Positions 19,480 to 33,100 are shown, counted from the stretch's first letter. The stretch: 64,000 bases of DNA from Plasmopara viticola (GCA_001695595.3 MBPM02000081.1:124001-188000); one strand, 5' to 3'. A program made the numbers and translations. The notes: generated from the sequence alone by a model not told the origin.

Positions 19480-20400
19480 TAAAGCTTTCAGATTTATTTA
19501 TATGGGCCTATTCATTGTCTGGCCTGCGCGAGAGCTGGTCAGCAAACACAGTTAGTCTAAAGGCTTGAATTTTAATGAATGATAGGTTATCCGCGACAAT
19601 TTGAGCCACCTTGCCATACTTTGGGATAGTGAGGCGTATTTATCGCCTCTCACAAAGGTTGACCTAGGAATATTTGTGCCCAGCTGCTTCTTCTGAAACC
19701 TTTCTATTGTTTACTTAAAACAAGGTATTTTCAGTCATGAGCGCGATAATCCCGTTTTGCATCGCTAAGCTGCCTTGATTGGAACAAGATGACTTCCACA
19801 TGGCCGCTCAAATGAATTGCAGTAACGCGGATTTGATGGCTTCGGCAAAAGTTCTGGAAACGATCCTTAATGGGTTTTTCTCGTCCGAGAAGCGAGAACA
19901 AGTGCCCGCCGAAGGCTTGATGCTGCTCGATGGGGCAATCAGCACCACTTAATTTCCTGATCCATTAAATCGAATAAAGCCTTTGCGAGATCCTGCTACA
20001 CTTGTGCAAGCGGTTTGTTAGGTCTAACCACTTCGTTTTTCTTTGAGCATGGCGTAAGCCAAACAAGTACAGATATATATTTGGATGGCTACTTACAAAT
20101 AACGGAATTTTAATTTCATCTACCGCTTAGACACAGTGATCAGTGCTAATAACTTCATTAGTTTTCATGACCCATAAAGCCTTTACTCAAGGGGTTATGA
20201 TTTAGAGTCCACAGCTGACTGAATCATCTTTTGACGGGTATGTCGTCCTAGATAAGTCAAACGGAGGTACAAAAAAATAGCCGAAAGAACCGGTCGACTA
20301 GACGACCAAACGTCGGAGCATTTGCAACTTCACTAACCACTCTATTTGAGATCTAAGCGTACTCACCGTCGCGAGAGCTAAACTGGCTCTCTCTTTTTTT
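19480..20400 (-). mobile_element. Decayed Ty3/Gypsy RNase H and RT fragment, minus strand (unit 2)
   Basis: The minus strand reads ADQLSRRPDNE near 19540-19500, the RNase H end, and a degraded start of RNase H near 19860-19740. Further upstream in its own direction, near 20130-20100, HCVxAVDEI aligns with the RT VDD region of other copies. It resembles 43430-43760 more closely than the longer minus copies. Confidence 0.55.
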
Positions 20401-20964
20401 TGATAACGATCATTTACTACAAGCAGCACTATACAATGCGCATCCAAATGTGCCGAAAGTATTACGAACTTCTCCACAATACTTGCTTAGGAACCGCTGC
20501 CCTGATCAGCTTCCTGTAAGCAAACGACCACTTGCCAATTTTTGGCTGAGTTTTATACACAGGAAGTCTGTGACGAGTAAGAAGACCACAATTTCCTCAT
20601 CATGCCTTTTTTGCTTAAATACTATGAGATCAATTGCTTTGAGCCTTAGGCTATTGTTTGAGATCATGAAGACCAATAACGTTTAGTTAAAACTGTTAAT
20701 TGCATATTTGTTGCAGAAAAATGAGGTCATCAGCTGCTTATACGCATTTATGGGCTTTGATTAGGGCATAAGAAACTCTAAGGCTGGACTTTCACTGCGT
20801 CCTCGACAAACTTTAAGAAGTTATACGTTTCAACCAGCTATTGGCAAAAGCACAGTGATGGCTAAGTGGATCTCGCAATGACTATTGATTCGAAAAATTA
20901 AATGGTGGTTAAGTCGTCACCACCAATATGCTTCAGTTAGCTTCAAAATTAACCTTCGGCATAC

Positions 20965-20991
20965 GCTCGTTCTAGCTTTGCTAGAACGAGC
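20965..20991. repeat. Perfect hairpin, 12 bp arms, 3 nt loop
   Basis: GCTCGTTCTAGC is followed by TTT and then its exact reverse complement GCTAGAACGAGC. Paralogous places (for example near 34058, CTTCTGTTCTGGCTCTGCCC) keep only the outline of one arm, so the palindrome arose locally in this copy. It is not followed by a T run and lies outside any gene, so I do not read it as a terminator. Confidence 0.8.
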
Positions 20992-21307
20992 ACCTTGATC
21001 TAGTCCAGACAGAGAAAAGTTGCCGGACGGATCTACCTCATTTATAAAAAAAAATAGTTGTAATCTTTCTGAAATCCACAAAGGGTGGGATGGATGCCAT
21101 ATTTCGGCAAAATGAATTCCCTTTTCTGAGTCCCTTTGGACAAACCCATTCGTCCGATGTAAAACGCTGATGTCTTAGCATGATTACTCATAGTAAGCGA
21201 CGATGCCGAAGTCGAGTGGTTTACCTCTCAGCAGCGTTTAATATTATATTTGCAAAGCTCCATGATCACTCGGTTTGAATTCTTCGCTAGACTTCCGCTT
21301 TGTCACA

Positions 21308-21474
21308 TACATGCGCGGAGTCAAGTGCTGGAAGAGGCTTAGCTTGGCTGTATCTGCAGTTGTTTGGCTGTCGGCTCCGACGAGGAGCGCAATAAACGCG
21401 TAAATTGATCCGCGCATGTAGCGACAGCCAAACAACTGCAGATACAGCCAAGTTAAGCCTGTTTCAGCACTTGA
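21308..21474. repeat. Long inverted repeat with a second, displaced inverted segment
   Basis: Left arm 21321-21373 and right arm 21422-21474 are reverse complements over 53 bp with about four mismatches; the inner 29 bp or so match perfectly. The 48 nt spacer ends in TCCGCGCATGTA (21409-21420), which is the reverse complement of TACATGCGCGGA at 21308-21319, just outside the left arm. This out-of-order arrangement cannot come from a simple palindrome and suggests template switching during repair or replication. Confidence 0.85.
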
Positions 21475-23559
21475 AAGCGACAGTGTGACGTCTGATGGCA
21501 TGATATAATCGACAATGCTGGAGAGAATTCCGACAACAGATGCAGCGATATTTACGACTTAATGCCCTGTGCCGGTGGAGAAGAGTGAATAGTTCAATTC
21601 CAAGCCGATTTTTGATAATAGATCTCCAGATTGGAAAAGTTGCGGAAGCCGTTAATGTGGAAGAACAGTCAGTGTCTGATACCAAGCGCCAGCGCATCAT
21701 TATGATCGTCTTGTTTTCTCGATTGACAAATACAGCGACCGAGTCACGCGACACAATTTAAAGGTAAGTTGTGCAGAAAGACAAACGATCCAAGGGAGAT
21801 AGAATGAAGTCAAGACGACCAATTACGTTGTAATGATGTCATAACGTTTTCAAAGATACCAATTAATTAATAGGTTTAAGGACCGTGTATTTTTAATATA
21901 AATATATAAGCTCACCTTGTCATTTTCATTTGATAGGGTTTTTGTTTATCTTGGTTTGGTGGTAGTGGCTCTTTTGTCGTGTTCATTATTTTTGGCCGGC
22001 TTCTCGCTAACCAAAAAAAACTTTTTTGTTTGGAGACTGATCTTATATGTGAGCCTTGTGAAAAAAGTTTCTCCCAGCCTCTCCTATTCTTTTTTAGAAA
22101 CTTCGTACCTCGAAGAGCTAGCGAATTTTATGGGTATCTCAGTTTATCTCCAAATGGCCAAGGGTTGAGTGAATTGAAGTGTTGACTGCGAATCCAACCA
22201 TCAATACACTAATGTGGGGCCTAAGCACACATATTGAGTAGTGTGTCTTCGGGCACATGCTTGACCCTTTCTGTCGGATTACCCGTCTGAGTAAGATTTT
22301 GTGTTGTCATTAGCTAACAGAATGTGTGAAAGCGCAGTAGAAAACGCGATACAGTGCCTGAAATGCCACACTACTTTTTTATTGTATCCACAAGCATGCT
22401 TCTTATTGATCAATTATGCTGGCTGTAGCTGATGCCAGATGCAACATTCAGCCAAAGTAGCACACGAGCACTACTATGCAAAATTTCCGTCAGCTTATCA
22501 TTCTAGGCTTACGGAATTCAAGCGTCAGTAAAATGCTATTTATTCTGTCTCTGTAAGGGAGCTGACATATAAGTGACGAACTTGACCCTGTGGCGGGTTT
22601 CAAAATATCTCACATTCTTGGTCATCGTAGGTCTTTTTGTTCATTGTCATTTCATTGTACATGGGATCCCCGTAGAAATCGTATTATTTTTGTTCAAACG
22701 AATTATCATGTATCTCTAAAAATCTTCGGACTTCGGAACTTGTTTTTGAAATCAACGGCTTGGGTTGGATCTACCGAGGCCACTTTATAGTGCAATACAC
22801 CATCTGATCACTTTAAGTGATGCAACTACAAACGCTGTCGAGAGTTCAATCACTCCAATTTTGCACCATCGACTATAAAGAATAGTCAAGTCAATAGCTC
22901 TAACATTCGGAGCAATTTTGTATTTCAGACGTATCTGTTTGTCTAACCAACCTAGCATAAAATTTGGATTTCGTGAAGAACGAAAACAACCATGACGTAC
23001 TTCACGTTTGCGGAACTATGATCACTGTTGTCAAAACTACGGAAAAATGAAGCTTAGAACTAGAATACGAACCTTACCAGTGCTTACTAGATTGAACGTA
23101 GCTCCAAACCATAAAGATATTGGGTCGTCCGGGTGCTGCAAGCTGTCTAATTTGAGTTGTACGTCCTTTCTGATCGTGTTGCAGCGCCGCGAAGCTGATG
23201 ACACAGTCGGAAAAATCGCAACGACGTCGGACATCTTCGTCTCTTCTAGCAGAACCAGAATTTGTTTATGTAGAAGGCTCACTTTAAAGCTAATTAAAGC
23301 ACAATGATTTTGGATTTTTGATGACCAATGAATATTATAGTTTTGCAAACCGGGAAAGTCTTTGTGAGACCCGCATAGCCAGGACTATACTTGTGCAACT
23401 AGTTGGCTGTACCTAACCGCTTCTAAAAATAGTTTAAGAGCGTAGTGTCAGTCAATCCTGAACGGCTTTTGTGTTGTGTCCATAGCTTCGTTCGAGTAGC
23501 CGTTCCCCTACTGCATATACGCAATTATTGATGTTGATACAACGTTTGTTAGTCAACAG

Positions 23560-24800
23560 TAGCCTTAGCTGGCCAACGTGCTGACCAACGTGAACATCTA
23601 AAGCATATAAATCTGTTCCTTAACTGACAGAAATGGCATGGTGCGGAAGTTTAAATCTCCACACTCGTCACTGATTTTCTGCGCTTAAAAACCAGGTGAA
23701 AATTGGCGACCGGGTCATGCTCTCAATAAGATGAACATTGCAGTGGATACTCGCGCGGAACCACTTCCTGGGAAGCTTGTGCTGTAAACACCACGTTCGG
23801 CTTTACGTCGAATAGTTAACTAATTCTGGAAAATCGGCATGACCAAATAAAAAGAGAGAGTCAGGTAAACCTTTCGTTACGGTTTGTACGTTTGGCAGCA
23901 CTTTATGGAAGCAATAAGGAACGACACAAGAGCAACTAAGCACCCCACCGACGTTGCACTGTCTGTATACATCTTATTCATTCCTAGTGAGCTTCTCTTT
24001 TAGCATACTTTGACAAAATGTTCATCTAAAATTGGACCAGTCAGCTCCCTAGGTTAATATTAGCCACCCCGTATTAAATTTTGAGATCATGGGGCCTTAT
24101 TAGTTCATCAAAATTGAAAAATGTGTTGCTGAGGGAGACGACGTTGGCTTCCTTGGCTTTTGTAAGCAGTCATGCGAATCGAGCAAGAAATAAAGCCGTT
24201 CCGGCTTGCGTACGCCATGTTCGTAAAAGAAAAAAACGGTATGCTCAGCTTACTATCAACGCAACTCCAATAAGATCTTGTTAAGCCTTACAAGAGAAAT
24301 CGAAGTGGTGCTAGTTTTCTTAGAACCAGCAAGCTTTACATCGGACAGTTGTTCTGGTTTTAGTGAACGGGACGAAAACTTTTGGCGTCGTTCACGGCGC
24401 TTCTAACTAAATCATCGGCTCTGCATTACTGCATACATTTTGGAAGGTTATGAGCAAATTATCTTATTATGATTAAAGCAGCTTAGAGCTGCCAAATGGA
24501 GCAATTACGTTCATGACATAAATTGGTTTGTTATGAAAGAACGGTGCCACAGTATCAAGAGTATATGCTGAGTATTTACCTCGTTGTAGTCAATTAAGAC
24601 ACAAATTTTTAATATCGGCTACAATTACGCCACACATGCTCCACAGAATGGCAAGACGGTTGCAAATTTTCGCGAATAACAACTTCTTCGCTATATGTAG
24701 GCTGAATGGATGCTGATAAGCTTTCGCACAGACCACGCGATTCGTTGACCCATATCGGTGAGCTGAAAGCTAAATTGACATAAAAAATGTGTCTGCGGCG
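23560..24800 (+). pseudogene. RT-RNase H remnant of the plus-strand element
   Basis: Aligns with 540-1740 and 17760-19040. The RT VDD region is degraded to a GDD-like stretch near 24130. The region equivalent to VILFxxKQLRAAK lies near 24455-24500. RNase H ends at ADKLSHRP near 24715. Numerous frame changes. Confidence 0.55.
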
Positions 24801-25140
24801 GCTCACGGTTCGGAAGCGGTCTTTGTAAATATTTCAGTGGGAGAGATGACGATCACGCTTACGTCGGCGATAAAGTACAGAAACGCGGGCGAGTGGAGAG
24901 ATACTCGAAATTTGATTCCGTTTACAAGAAAAAAAGCTGGAGGAAGAAATCACGAAAGCCAATCTTATCCTCTCAATGTGACCTAAATCGCAAGCGAAGA
25001 TGACAAAGTCGTATAAATAGGTCATCGACGCCGATTGTAGGGCCAATACTCACCACATTGGTAGTGATTTTCAGATTCAACGGAGTCGTTGCTTTCAGCA
25101 AAGAAGACTTGATGTACGTTGTACTATTAAGACATTTGAA

Positions 25141-25171
25141 GATCCGAATGACATTAATGGTCATTCGGATC
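25141..25171. repeat. Perfect hairpin, 12 bp arms, 7 nt loop
   Basis: GATCCGAATGAC (25141-25152), ATTAATG, then GTCATTCGGATC (25160-25171). It sits in decayed retroelement sequence with no gene nearby. Pairing stops exactly at the arm ends. Confidence 0.8.
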
Positions 25172-28100
25172 AAGAGAAAAATTATCTCGGTGTACAGCAT
25201 ATTGGTGGCCCCACCTGTAAGAAAGGGTGGCAAGTACACGAGACCTATTAGACCTACCAAGGAGTCACATTCTCGACGCACGTACCTTTAGAATGCTTAA
25301 AATCTATAAGCTTTGGTTTTGACAGTGGCTCTCGAAAGATTATGCAAACACGGGCATAGTAGTGTCCGTGACTCGCCTAAACAAGATGGTGCATTTGTCA
25401 CCTGTTTCAGCCGTTTTAATCGGAGAAGAAAAGAAAAACTGCTTATGGGATTCGTACTTATGTCTCAAGGGCTTCCGGGCATACTAACCCAATCAGGGAA
25501 CCGTGCTTGACAATATTTTTTGGCAGACGCAAACTCGCCTGCTGACGTCAAAGATTTGACTTTCATTCGACAGTTGATCATACACAAATAATCAAATGTG
25601 TGTGGTCAACGACACACCGCGCAGCATGTGCGATGTTGCCTCCCATTTGTAGCCCGACAAGCTATCAATGATCATGTCTGGGTTAAACAATGTCGATTGG
25701 CTTATCACAACGATATCGACGAGCGCATTTTTTTAAAGGTATGAGTACTTCTAAGTATAATTTTATGAAAAAAATGCAATTCCAGCCGCTTTAGAAATAC
25801 ATAATCATTTTTCATTTAATTATGAGAAAAAAAAAATGTTTGCATTTATTGAGGGAGACTTTAGTATTGTTATGTTCTAAAAGCGTATCAATGAATAAGG
25901 TTGAGTTTGACGGATATGAGCAAAACAAATTTTGTATCATTGAAACGTGGACCTGCTGAGGCATGGGAAAGCGTTCACCATCGACCTTCCCAATACGATC
26001 TAACATCAACGCAGAGGTATTACAATCTTCAGCGCTCCGAGTCGTACGACTCCCAGCACCTCTTCAAAGCACTGTTTTTGCGCTCGATCTTGACGGTATG
26101 GCGAGAGGATTTTTTTCCATTTGGTGTCTGATGGTGCCCATAGCCACCGCTATATCGGTCATAAAGCTGTGCGCTTTGACCGGCAGGTCGAGTCTGGAAA
26201 TCACTATGAGCGGAGCGGCTTTTAATGGCAATGAACGCTTAGAGGCGATGTGGCGAACTCGAGTGTGAAGCTCATAGGTCATATGAAACTCATCTCCTTC
26301 TCAACACCGCAAGGTCAACAGGATACTGCAGTCTGACCACCAGGGCTAATTACAAGTGCAGACTCTTACTAGTGTTTCACGCCGAAGTAGTCATTTCTTG
26401 ATAGTTTTTCATGAGCAGCGGCCTCCAGCGCTTTATATAACCAAATGCCCTTTCGTGTATAGTGCGCATTGAAACAGAAGTCCTTTCATAAGCATTATAA
26501 TTCTCTTGTAAAGTGACGAGGTAATTGTGCTTCACAAAATTCGTTGTAGTCGTTTGATCTGATACATTGCTTTCCGGAATCATCGAAGCCAAGCGCTTCG
26601 GGAACATTTTGTGGTCTGTAAACCACCCATTGAGGTACATCCCATAGCATTCGAGCTTTCAGCGCCGGGCAGACATTCTACCAGAGACAAGGTATCTAGG
26701 AGTTGAGCTATCTCTCACGTCAAGAGAGCAATTTGTAAACTAATTTCAGAGGTGCTCAGTAGTTTCAATATGACCTAGCTCTTCTTGATGTTAGCTGCCT
26801 GAAGATTCCTTCATTCTGTATATACATTCTCCGTTTAAATAGTATTATCTATGATGCTGAGGGCATCTAAGGGTGTACCAAAAACGCTACAATTCATTCT
26901 TGTCTTGTGACTTCTTATGACGCCGAGTGATATCACTACGCGATATTGTTACGGTGCTAAACACATGCTCATGACCGACGCAGGATCATGGTGAAACTCT
27001 GGCTCTTCTCAAACAAAGTTTTTTGTAGATGCCACGCGAGTTGAGGCCTCAGAAGAGACCAGGTGGGAAGTTTCAATTCTTCCTCGCAGGACCTATTGTC
27101 TAAAAATAGAGTTGTTTCTCATGAGATGGCGACTAACGACGTAAACTGACGATGGTGAGTCTTTAAGACTAGTGATATACTTTGGTTACTGAGCCCACTT
27201 ATCTGATTTATCGAGGGTAATCATTTTTGACTAATCCCTATTCTTCCTGGCACCCCACACTGGAGACCTTGCAAAGGCATATCAGATCGGGTCTTGGCTT
27301 CAGAGAAATGTCATGTTATATCTGTTTTGCATTTGAGGCATTTTGCACGGCCGGTGAGCTTGACAGCAAATACAAACCTTTGATGTACAGTACTCGCTTA
27401 AGAAGGTGGTTCGCAGCATTGTCTTTAGCCTGGGTCTTTTGCAAACAGGTCAGAAGTATAAGTTTTTCCTTAGCCCCTGCAATACTTCTCTCATTTTTTG
27501 TCGCATGAAAGCGGAGGTGTCTACCACCGGAGGATGTAAAGCAGTAGGTGCACGTAATACGGTATGGTGGAGTGGAAAATGACTTTGCACCTTTAAAATA
27601 CTTGGTCGATTGTCGGCCTTCTTTGCGATGCGTTTTGTCATAGGTATGACCGAACACTTTTTACTGCCAGAAAAAGAAAGTGGTGAATAGCAATTAATTT
27701 ATTTCTATGAATGTAATCAAAGACTTAAAAGAAAATGCATTGCTTACTTAAATAAAGATGACTTTTTTGCAAGAGCAGGCCTCTCACTAATTCCTCGTCA
27801 TTTAAGATATAGTGGCTTCTAGTGCACGACCGACCTTCTATCGGTGTTCATAAGTGAAATACTTCGTAAGATACCGATACAACTAAAGTCGCTGCAATGC
27901 TACTTACCTATCAAATATACTTTTATCTAATGCAGTGTACAGTCGCTGATTGGAAGAACGTATTGTCTTCTGCAAGCCAGGCCGCCAGTCGTAACAAAAG
28001 AAGCACCACCCTTTCCATAGGGTGAAACACACTGCTGTAATGCGCCTAACATAAAGCCGAGGCTTTATATTACTAAGCCAGCTTCATATTAGAATAGAGT

Positions 28101-29030
28101 GAAAACACAATAGGAGTTTTAAATGTTGCTTTCATATCTCGAATAAAGGGCTATGCACTTTCAGCACCCCATTTTACATTACTTTGATTTTATACAAACA
28201 CGTTGAACTTGATTTCATTCTGTGTGAGACATATCCATACTCTACGCAAATGTGTACTGCGTAGTACACATGTTCAATTCGTAATTATAATTGATTGCGT
28301 CCGAGAATTTGGAGTGATATTCTGCCTTAATTTTTGCACTTAAATTCAATCGACATCGCTTGCTCGTGCATATTGAGTGCTCGAGCTGGTAATGTCTTAA
28401 ACTAATTTTACCTTTCGAATACCGAGAATGGACGCGAACGAAAATAGCACAAAGGCATGACTTTTTCAGTTTGACACGAAAGAGGAAAAATGGCCAGTTT
28501 GAATTTGAATGTCCTTTGAACAAGTATATAATTGGTCGATTAAATATTCGGCAATTTTCGCACGCATTCAACAAATTTACGTAGCTTTAACGTTGAAAGG
28601 GATTACGGAAAAGGTATAAAGTTCACGCCATAATATTGATAACGTGTGAAGTTGTTCATCAAGAAGTAGAAATATTGTGGAATAAACTGGACAGAGTACT
28701 AACGGTACACTGTATATAGGTCCATTTTGGTAGACTGTATATTTACTCAGTATTATCAAAGCCATAGTTTGTCGTTAATCCACCATATCGTTCTCGGCAA
28801 TGTCGCCATTGAAGTTTACATTGCTTATAATAGCATTAGTAGGGTAATGTTTAATTGCTGCGGTATTGGTGTTAGTAAGGAAAGTGTTAAATACTCTTAA
28901 ATAGTTGCGACTATTATAACTGACATACCAATAAGGCTAAATTTTAGTGAACGTTTGGATTTGCGTTTCAAGCATACAATGTGCCTTACGTTTGTATGTC
29001 GGCACACGTGCCACGACTCTATGACTATTT

Positions 29031-29471
29031 TGACATGTAATTTCTGAAGCTTGTACCTTGTATGTTAGAGCAAAATGTAGATACGAAAACGTAGCCAGTC
29101 AAGCTTCTGAAGGATAATTTAGACCTCAGTATGGACACCCGTTTCCAAAATATACATATTTACAGTCCACCTACAATATTCTGTCTACTTTAGGCCTTGG
29201 TTTATTCGTTCTATTTTTGGTACTTGAAAAATAGATTATCTCGTTGTTAGTACTTTTGCGAGGACTCAATCTCTATATAATTGCTTAAAATTTATTACAA
29301 ATTATATCAAGCTGCAAACATGTTCTGCGTATCGAACAGCAATGAACGAGAGCTAAATTATAGTGTACGTGAGAAAATGTACCGTGCACTACTCATCTAC
29401 ATAGAGTAGGCCTATATCTCGCACACAGCAATAAAATAGTGAATTTTAACCCATGGTTCGATAACTGATTT
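29031..29471. other. AT-rich intergenic stretch, nothing recognised
   Basis: No coding frame or known repeat motif is seen between the end of the plus-strand element and the tandem array. Confidence 0.4.
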
Positions 29472-29786
29472 AACTATTAATGTGGATGAAGCGCTAGATT
29501 AGAAAGCTTTATCTTCGTGACCTGAAAGCAGCTATCAATACTTATGCATTATTGCCAATGAAGCCGGCTGCATGATAACTATTAATGTGGATGAAGCGCT
29601 AGATTAGAAAGCTTAATCTTCGTGACCTGAAAGCAGCTATCAATACTTATGCATTATTGCCAATGAAGCCGGCTGCATGATAAGTATTAATGTGGATGAA
29701 GCGCTAGATTAGAAAGCTTAATCTTCGTGACCTGAAAGCAGCTATCAATACTTATGTATTATTGCCAATGAAGCCGGCTGCATGAT
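29472..29786. repeat. Tandem array, three units of 105 bp
   Basis: Units begin AACTATTAATGTGG at 29472 and 29577, and AAGTATTAATGTGG at 29682; the third ends at GGCTGCATGAT (29786). The three units differ at only a few positions (for example GCTTTATC against GCTTAATC, TATGCATT against TATGTATT), so the array is young. The period is a multiple of three, but each unit contains stops in several frames. I did not see the unit elsewhere in the window. Confidence 0.95.
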
Positions 29787-30179
29787 ATAAAGCTTCGACT
29801 TCAAGTGCGGTCCGTTGCATCGGTATGCCACATCATTTACTCGACATCTATATTTGATGTGCAGTTTCTCAATTGTTGCGGCGGGCGACCTATGACGATC
29901 TCGAACAGCACCTGACCCAGTAAAGGCTTGCAGGAATATATGCGATCATTTGATGAGCTACTGTTTACTTTTATCAGTCTTATAGGACCAGATTTTATAT
30001 TAAAGAGTGATGAAATTTATACAATGTTCTTGTGTTTAGATATTTTAAAATACTCCATAAGCGACAATGTTAATCTTTATAAAACTAATCAATCAATTCT
30101 GTCAACAAGACAAGTGAAGGGGTGAGTGCTATCCGTCGCGCCCGGGGGTGTACCAAGTAAAATGTGATAGTTAGAGTTA
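29787..30179. other. Intergenic stretch, no supported gene
   Basis: A 65-codon frame (29928-30125) begins MQEYMRSFDELLFTF but has no recognisable domain or partner copy in the window, so I do not call it a gene. CGCGCCCGGGGGTGTACC near 30138 marks the approach to the next old element. Confidence 0.35.
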
Positions 30180-33100
30180 GACATATTGGCTTTGCAAAAT
30201 ACCTCAAATGTTAAAACAGTAGAGCCCATAGCGTTTCCGATGAATAAATATCAGCCCTGAGGTATTTTCGCCGATACGAGTTGAGGAAAGAAAAATATTG
30301 CTAGGCGAGTAGGCCCAGCAATAAAAGCCGTCAAATTGAGCAGAGTACCAACATTAGTCGCCATTTTGTAAAAATTTACTCGCTCTTTGAACACACGGGT
30401 CCAACAAAGAAGAAATAATGCTTTCGAATATTTACTGGTTGTCCAATGCACTTATTTACCTTGCGCGCCGCAAGCGCGTTCAGTGGTCCCTCCTCACTTG
30501 GCATCAAGAGCAAAATTGTGTTAATGAGTCGTTGTTCCAACGCGCCCTGCGAAGATCGTGCGCGTGATTTTGGCACCGTAAGAATGGCACTTTACGATAC
30601 CACTCGTTGTCGAAAGAAGTTACAAGAAATGAGTGAGTTTTCCCCGAGCTTAGCTGCTGCGTAGCACCGCAATTATCACTATTCGATTATAAAGTGCTGT
30701 TTACGATTAAATAGAACCCCAGAATGTAACACAGAAATCAAAACAGGTCATCGACGCACTTTATATCGGTAAACTAAGTGTTAAAATTGCGTTTTCATAG
30801 GATCTGAGACAGCACAGCTTTGAGATGGACCGTCTCTTGCAAATTGTAAGCCAGGCGCTGAATGTGAAGAACCGAGCGTGAAAAAGGGGCAAACCAACGT
30901 GATGTCACAGCTTACAGACAGTTTGTGTTGGGGATTTCCGATCGCAATAAGTCATTCCTTGGCGTTTTATCGGCTTCGATAAAACCTGTGAAGCACGGTT
31001 ACGACGCCACTTCACAAAAAGTTCATGGCGTCCGTGAAAGGACTTCTGCTTCACTGCGCGCTCCACAAGAAAGTGTCATTGGCTTTGCAGGAGCCCTAGA
31101 GGAGTCTGCTTGTTCCTAAGCATTTAGACATTTGTATGGAAAGCAACAATTCCGGCGAAAGGAAATTTATATGCGCTTATGATCGCATTCGAAGAAGGTC
31201 CTGGCTGTCAGATCGCGGTCTTAAAAACTTGGACTTCTGAGAATTTTGACGAAGAACTGGGCTTCTCTGCCCATACGATCCGTGTACTTCACAGTCCAAT
31301 CGTCCGCCTCGTTCGTCAGAGTAAATTGTTTTTGTTGCCTAGGAAATCTACTCTTTTCGTAGTGAGCTTAAAGCTTGGCCGGGCACTCAAAGCGCACAGC
31401 TGAACGGTCATCATACAGGTTACTATGGACACCATCAGCGGCCATATGGCTACCCTTCTCGCCATACCGACAAGATCAAACACGGAGCAGTGCTATGAGG
31501 ATGTTCTGGAATTTTTAGGAGGTAAAGTCTTGAGGATCGAAACTCCTTTAATTAGGTTGGGTGTGTCAACATCGATTTTGAAAAGTTGATGGTGTGCGCC
31601 ATCCGCGCCTCTCCAGCACGACAAGAGCTTTAATGATACCCCGCTTTGTTTCGCTCAAAGATACCAAGCTTACGCTTTCCTGTCGTAAGCTCTTAGGATC
31701 TAGTAGCACGTAAACCACTCAATGAAGATAGAGTTTTCCCGTTCATATAAAATTGAAAGATCCGCTTGCTTTACTTAAGTGAATGCAATCACATCAGTTG
31801 ACCTGCAGCTAACTTCTCATGCAATCGTAGAGTTGTTTCCGAAGCGTCATTGCATTCAAAATCAAATTTTGGCAAAAAAGATCTTCAAGCCTTCCGCTTA
31901 CGTATCCCACAAGCATTAGTGGTAGCATAGTTATAAAATATTCGATTAGTCGAAACAGAAGGGTGTTAAGTCCACGCATGTGACGCCATAGCGCAATGTC
32001 TCTTCGAGCACATACGGCTGATTTATCTCACGTGACCATCTGTCGAGTGAAGCTGCTTTCTTTGGCATAATGGGATTTGTCAAAATGTAGTGCTTAGACG
32101 CGAGTTCATAAACATAGTGCTTGAAGTTGCAGAAAACTTAAGTATTGTGGCTATGAGCAGCCTTCCTGTTGTTTTACCAAATGTACTAGCTGGAACAGGT
32201 ACCAAATACAATATCTTGCGCAGGCAACTCACGCACAATACTATGACCATGTTTGTATTTCCGGCAGGCTGAAGTCAATTACATAGCCTACCAGCTTTTA
32301 ACAGATGATTCTGAAACGGATGTATGAGACGTAAAACTCAATCTTCAGCATGTCTTGACCCCATTGACAATAAGTTTAGTCATCACATGCCTCAGATATA
32401 CATCATGCTTTATGTGTTCTTAAAAAAAATTAACGGATTCGGCTGAATGTGCCATATTCACTCTTTAGTGGAGCAGACGGGCTGTCCACACGTAGTCATG
32501 CAACTGTGATCGATGTCAAGGAGTTTATTAATCAACTTTGTCGTCATCACCTGCAATTAGAATTTGCATGAAAAACTCTTAGTTTGTTTTCTTTTCCGTT
32601 TCGTAGAAATTAATTGTTCAACATAGCGTTTAGCAATATTGATTTGGGCCAACTCAAAGTTCGGCCTGCGCGAAAGCTCGTCAACGGCCTTAATACATCC
32701 AAATGGCCTGAATTTGACGTGGAAGAGCTTATCCGCGACAAAGGCAGCCATTTCGCCAATCTTTGTGACGAGTGGGGCGAATATAATGCCACTCGACCGG
32801 CTCCATGTCAAACAAGACCATTAAACCTAAGCTCCCACTATACGCTCGTGGAAATTCCTTTGTATTTTTATGCAAAACAATCTTTGTTATGAGTGACATA
32901 GATCCGTCGGGCAGCCCTAAATTGTCTCGTCTCGAACAAGATGACTTGCACATAATCGTCTGAGTTGCTGTAACGTGGAAGAGATAGTTCAGCCGGAAGC
33001 GGTGTTCACGACGCTAAATTTCTCTGCCTCGTCCGGCAAAGCCATAAACAGATACCCGCTAAAATTTTGATCCCGCTGGTCCTAGATAATTAGCACAATA

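Larger units (their letters stand above)
20401..21839. other. Decayed repeat with two fold-back structures, no gene
   Basis: Partly homologous to 43760-44640 and, more distantly, to 8330-9700. No coding frame is supported. It contains a perfect 12 bp hairpin at 20965-20991 and a 53 bp-arm inverted repeat at 21321-21474; both are listed separately. Confidence 0.45.
21840..29030 (+). mobile_element. Old Ty3/Gypsy-family element, plus orientation, heavily decayed
   Basis: The order is the mirror of the minus elements. About 21840-23340 matches the pre-RT tract in reverse (for example 22270 against 10240). About 23560-24800 holds RT and RNase H. About 25000-28990 matches the post-RNase H tract and continues in parallel with 53150-57015. 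RNase H is readable near 24715 (ADKLSHRPRDSLTHI). No intact frame remains; short open stretches in it are broken repeat remnants. No LTR ends could be fixed. Confidence 0.6.

Noticed and set aside
29928..30125. 65-codon frame near the tandem array
   Set aside because: Length expected by chance in AT-rich DNA; no domain or second copy.
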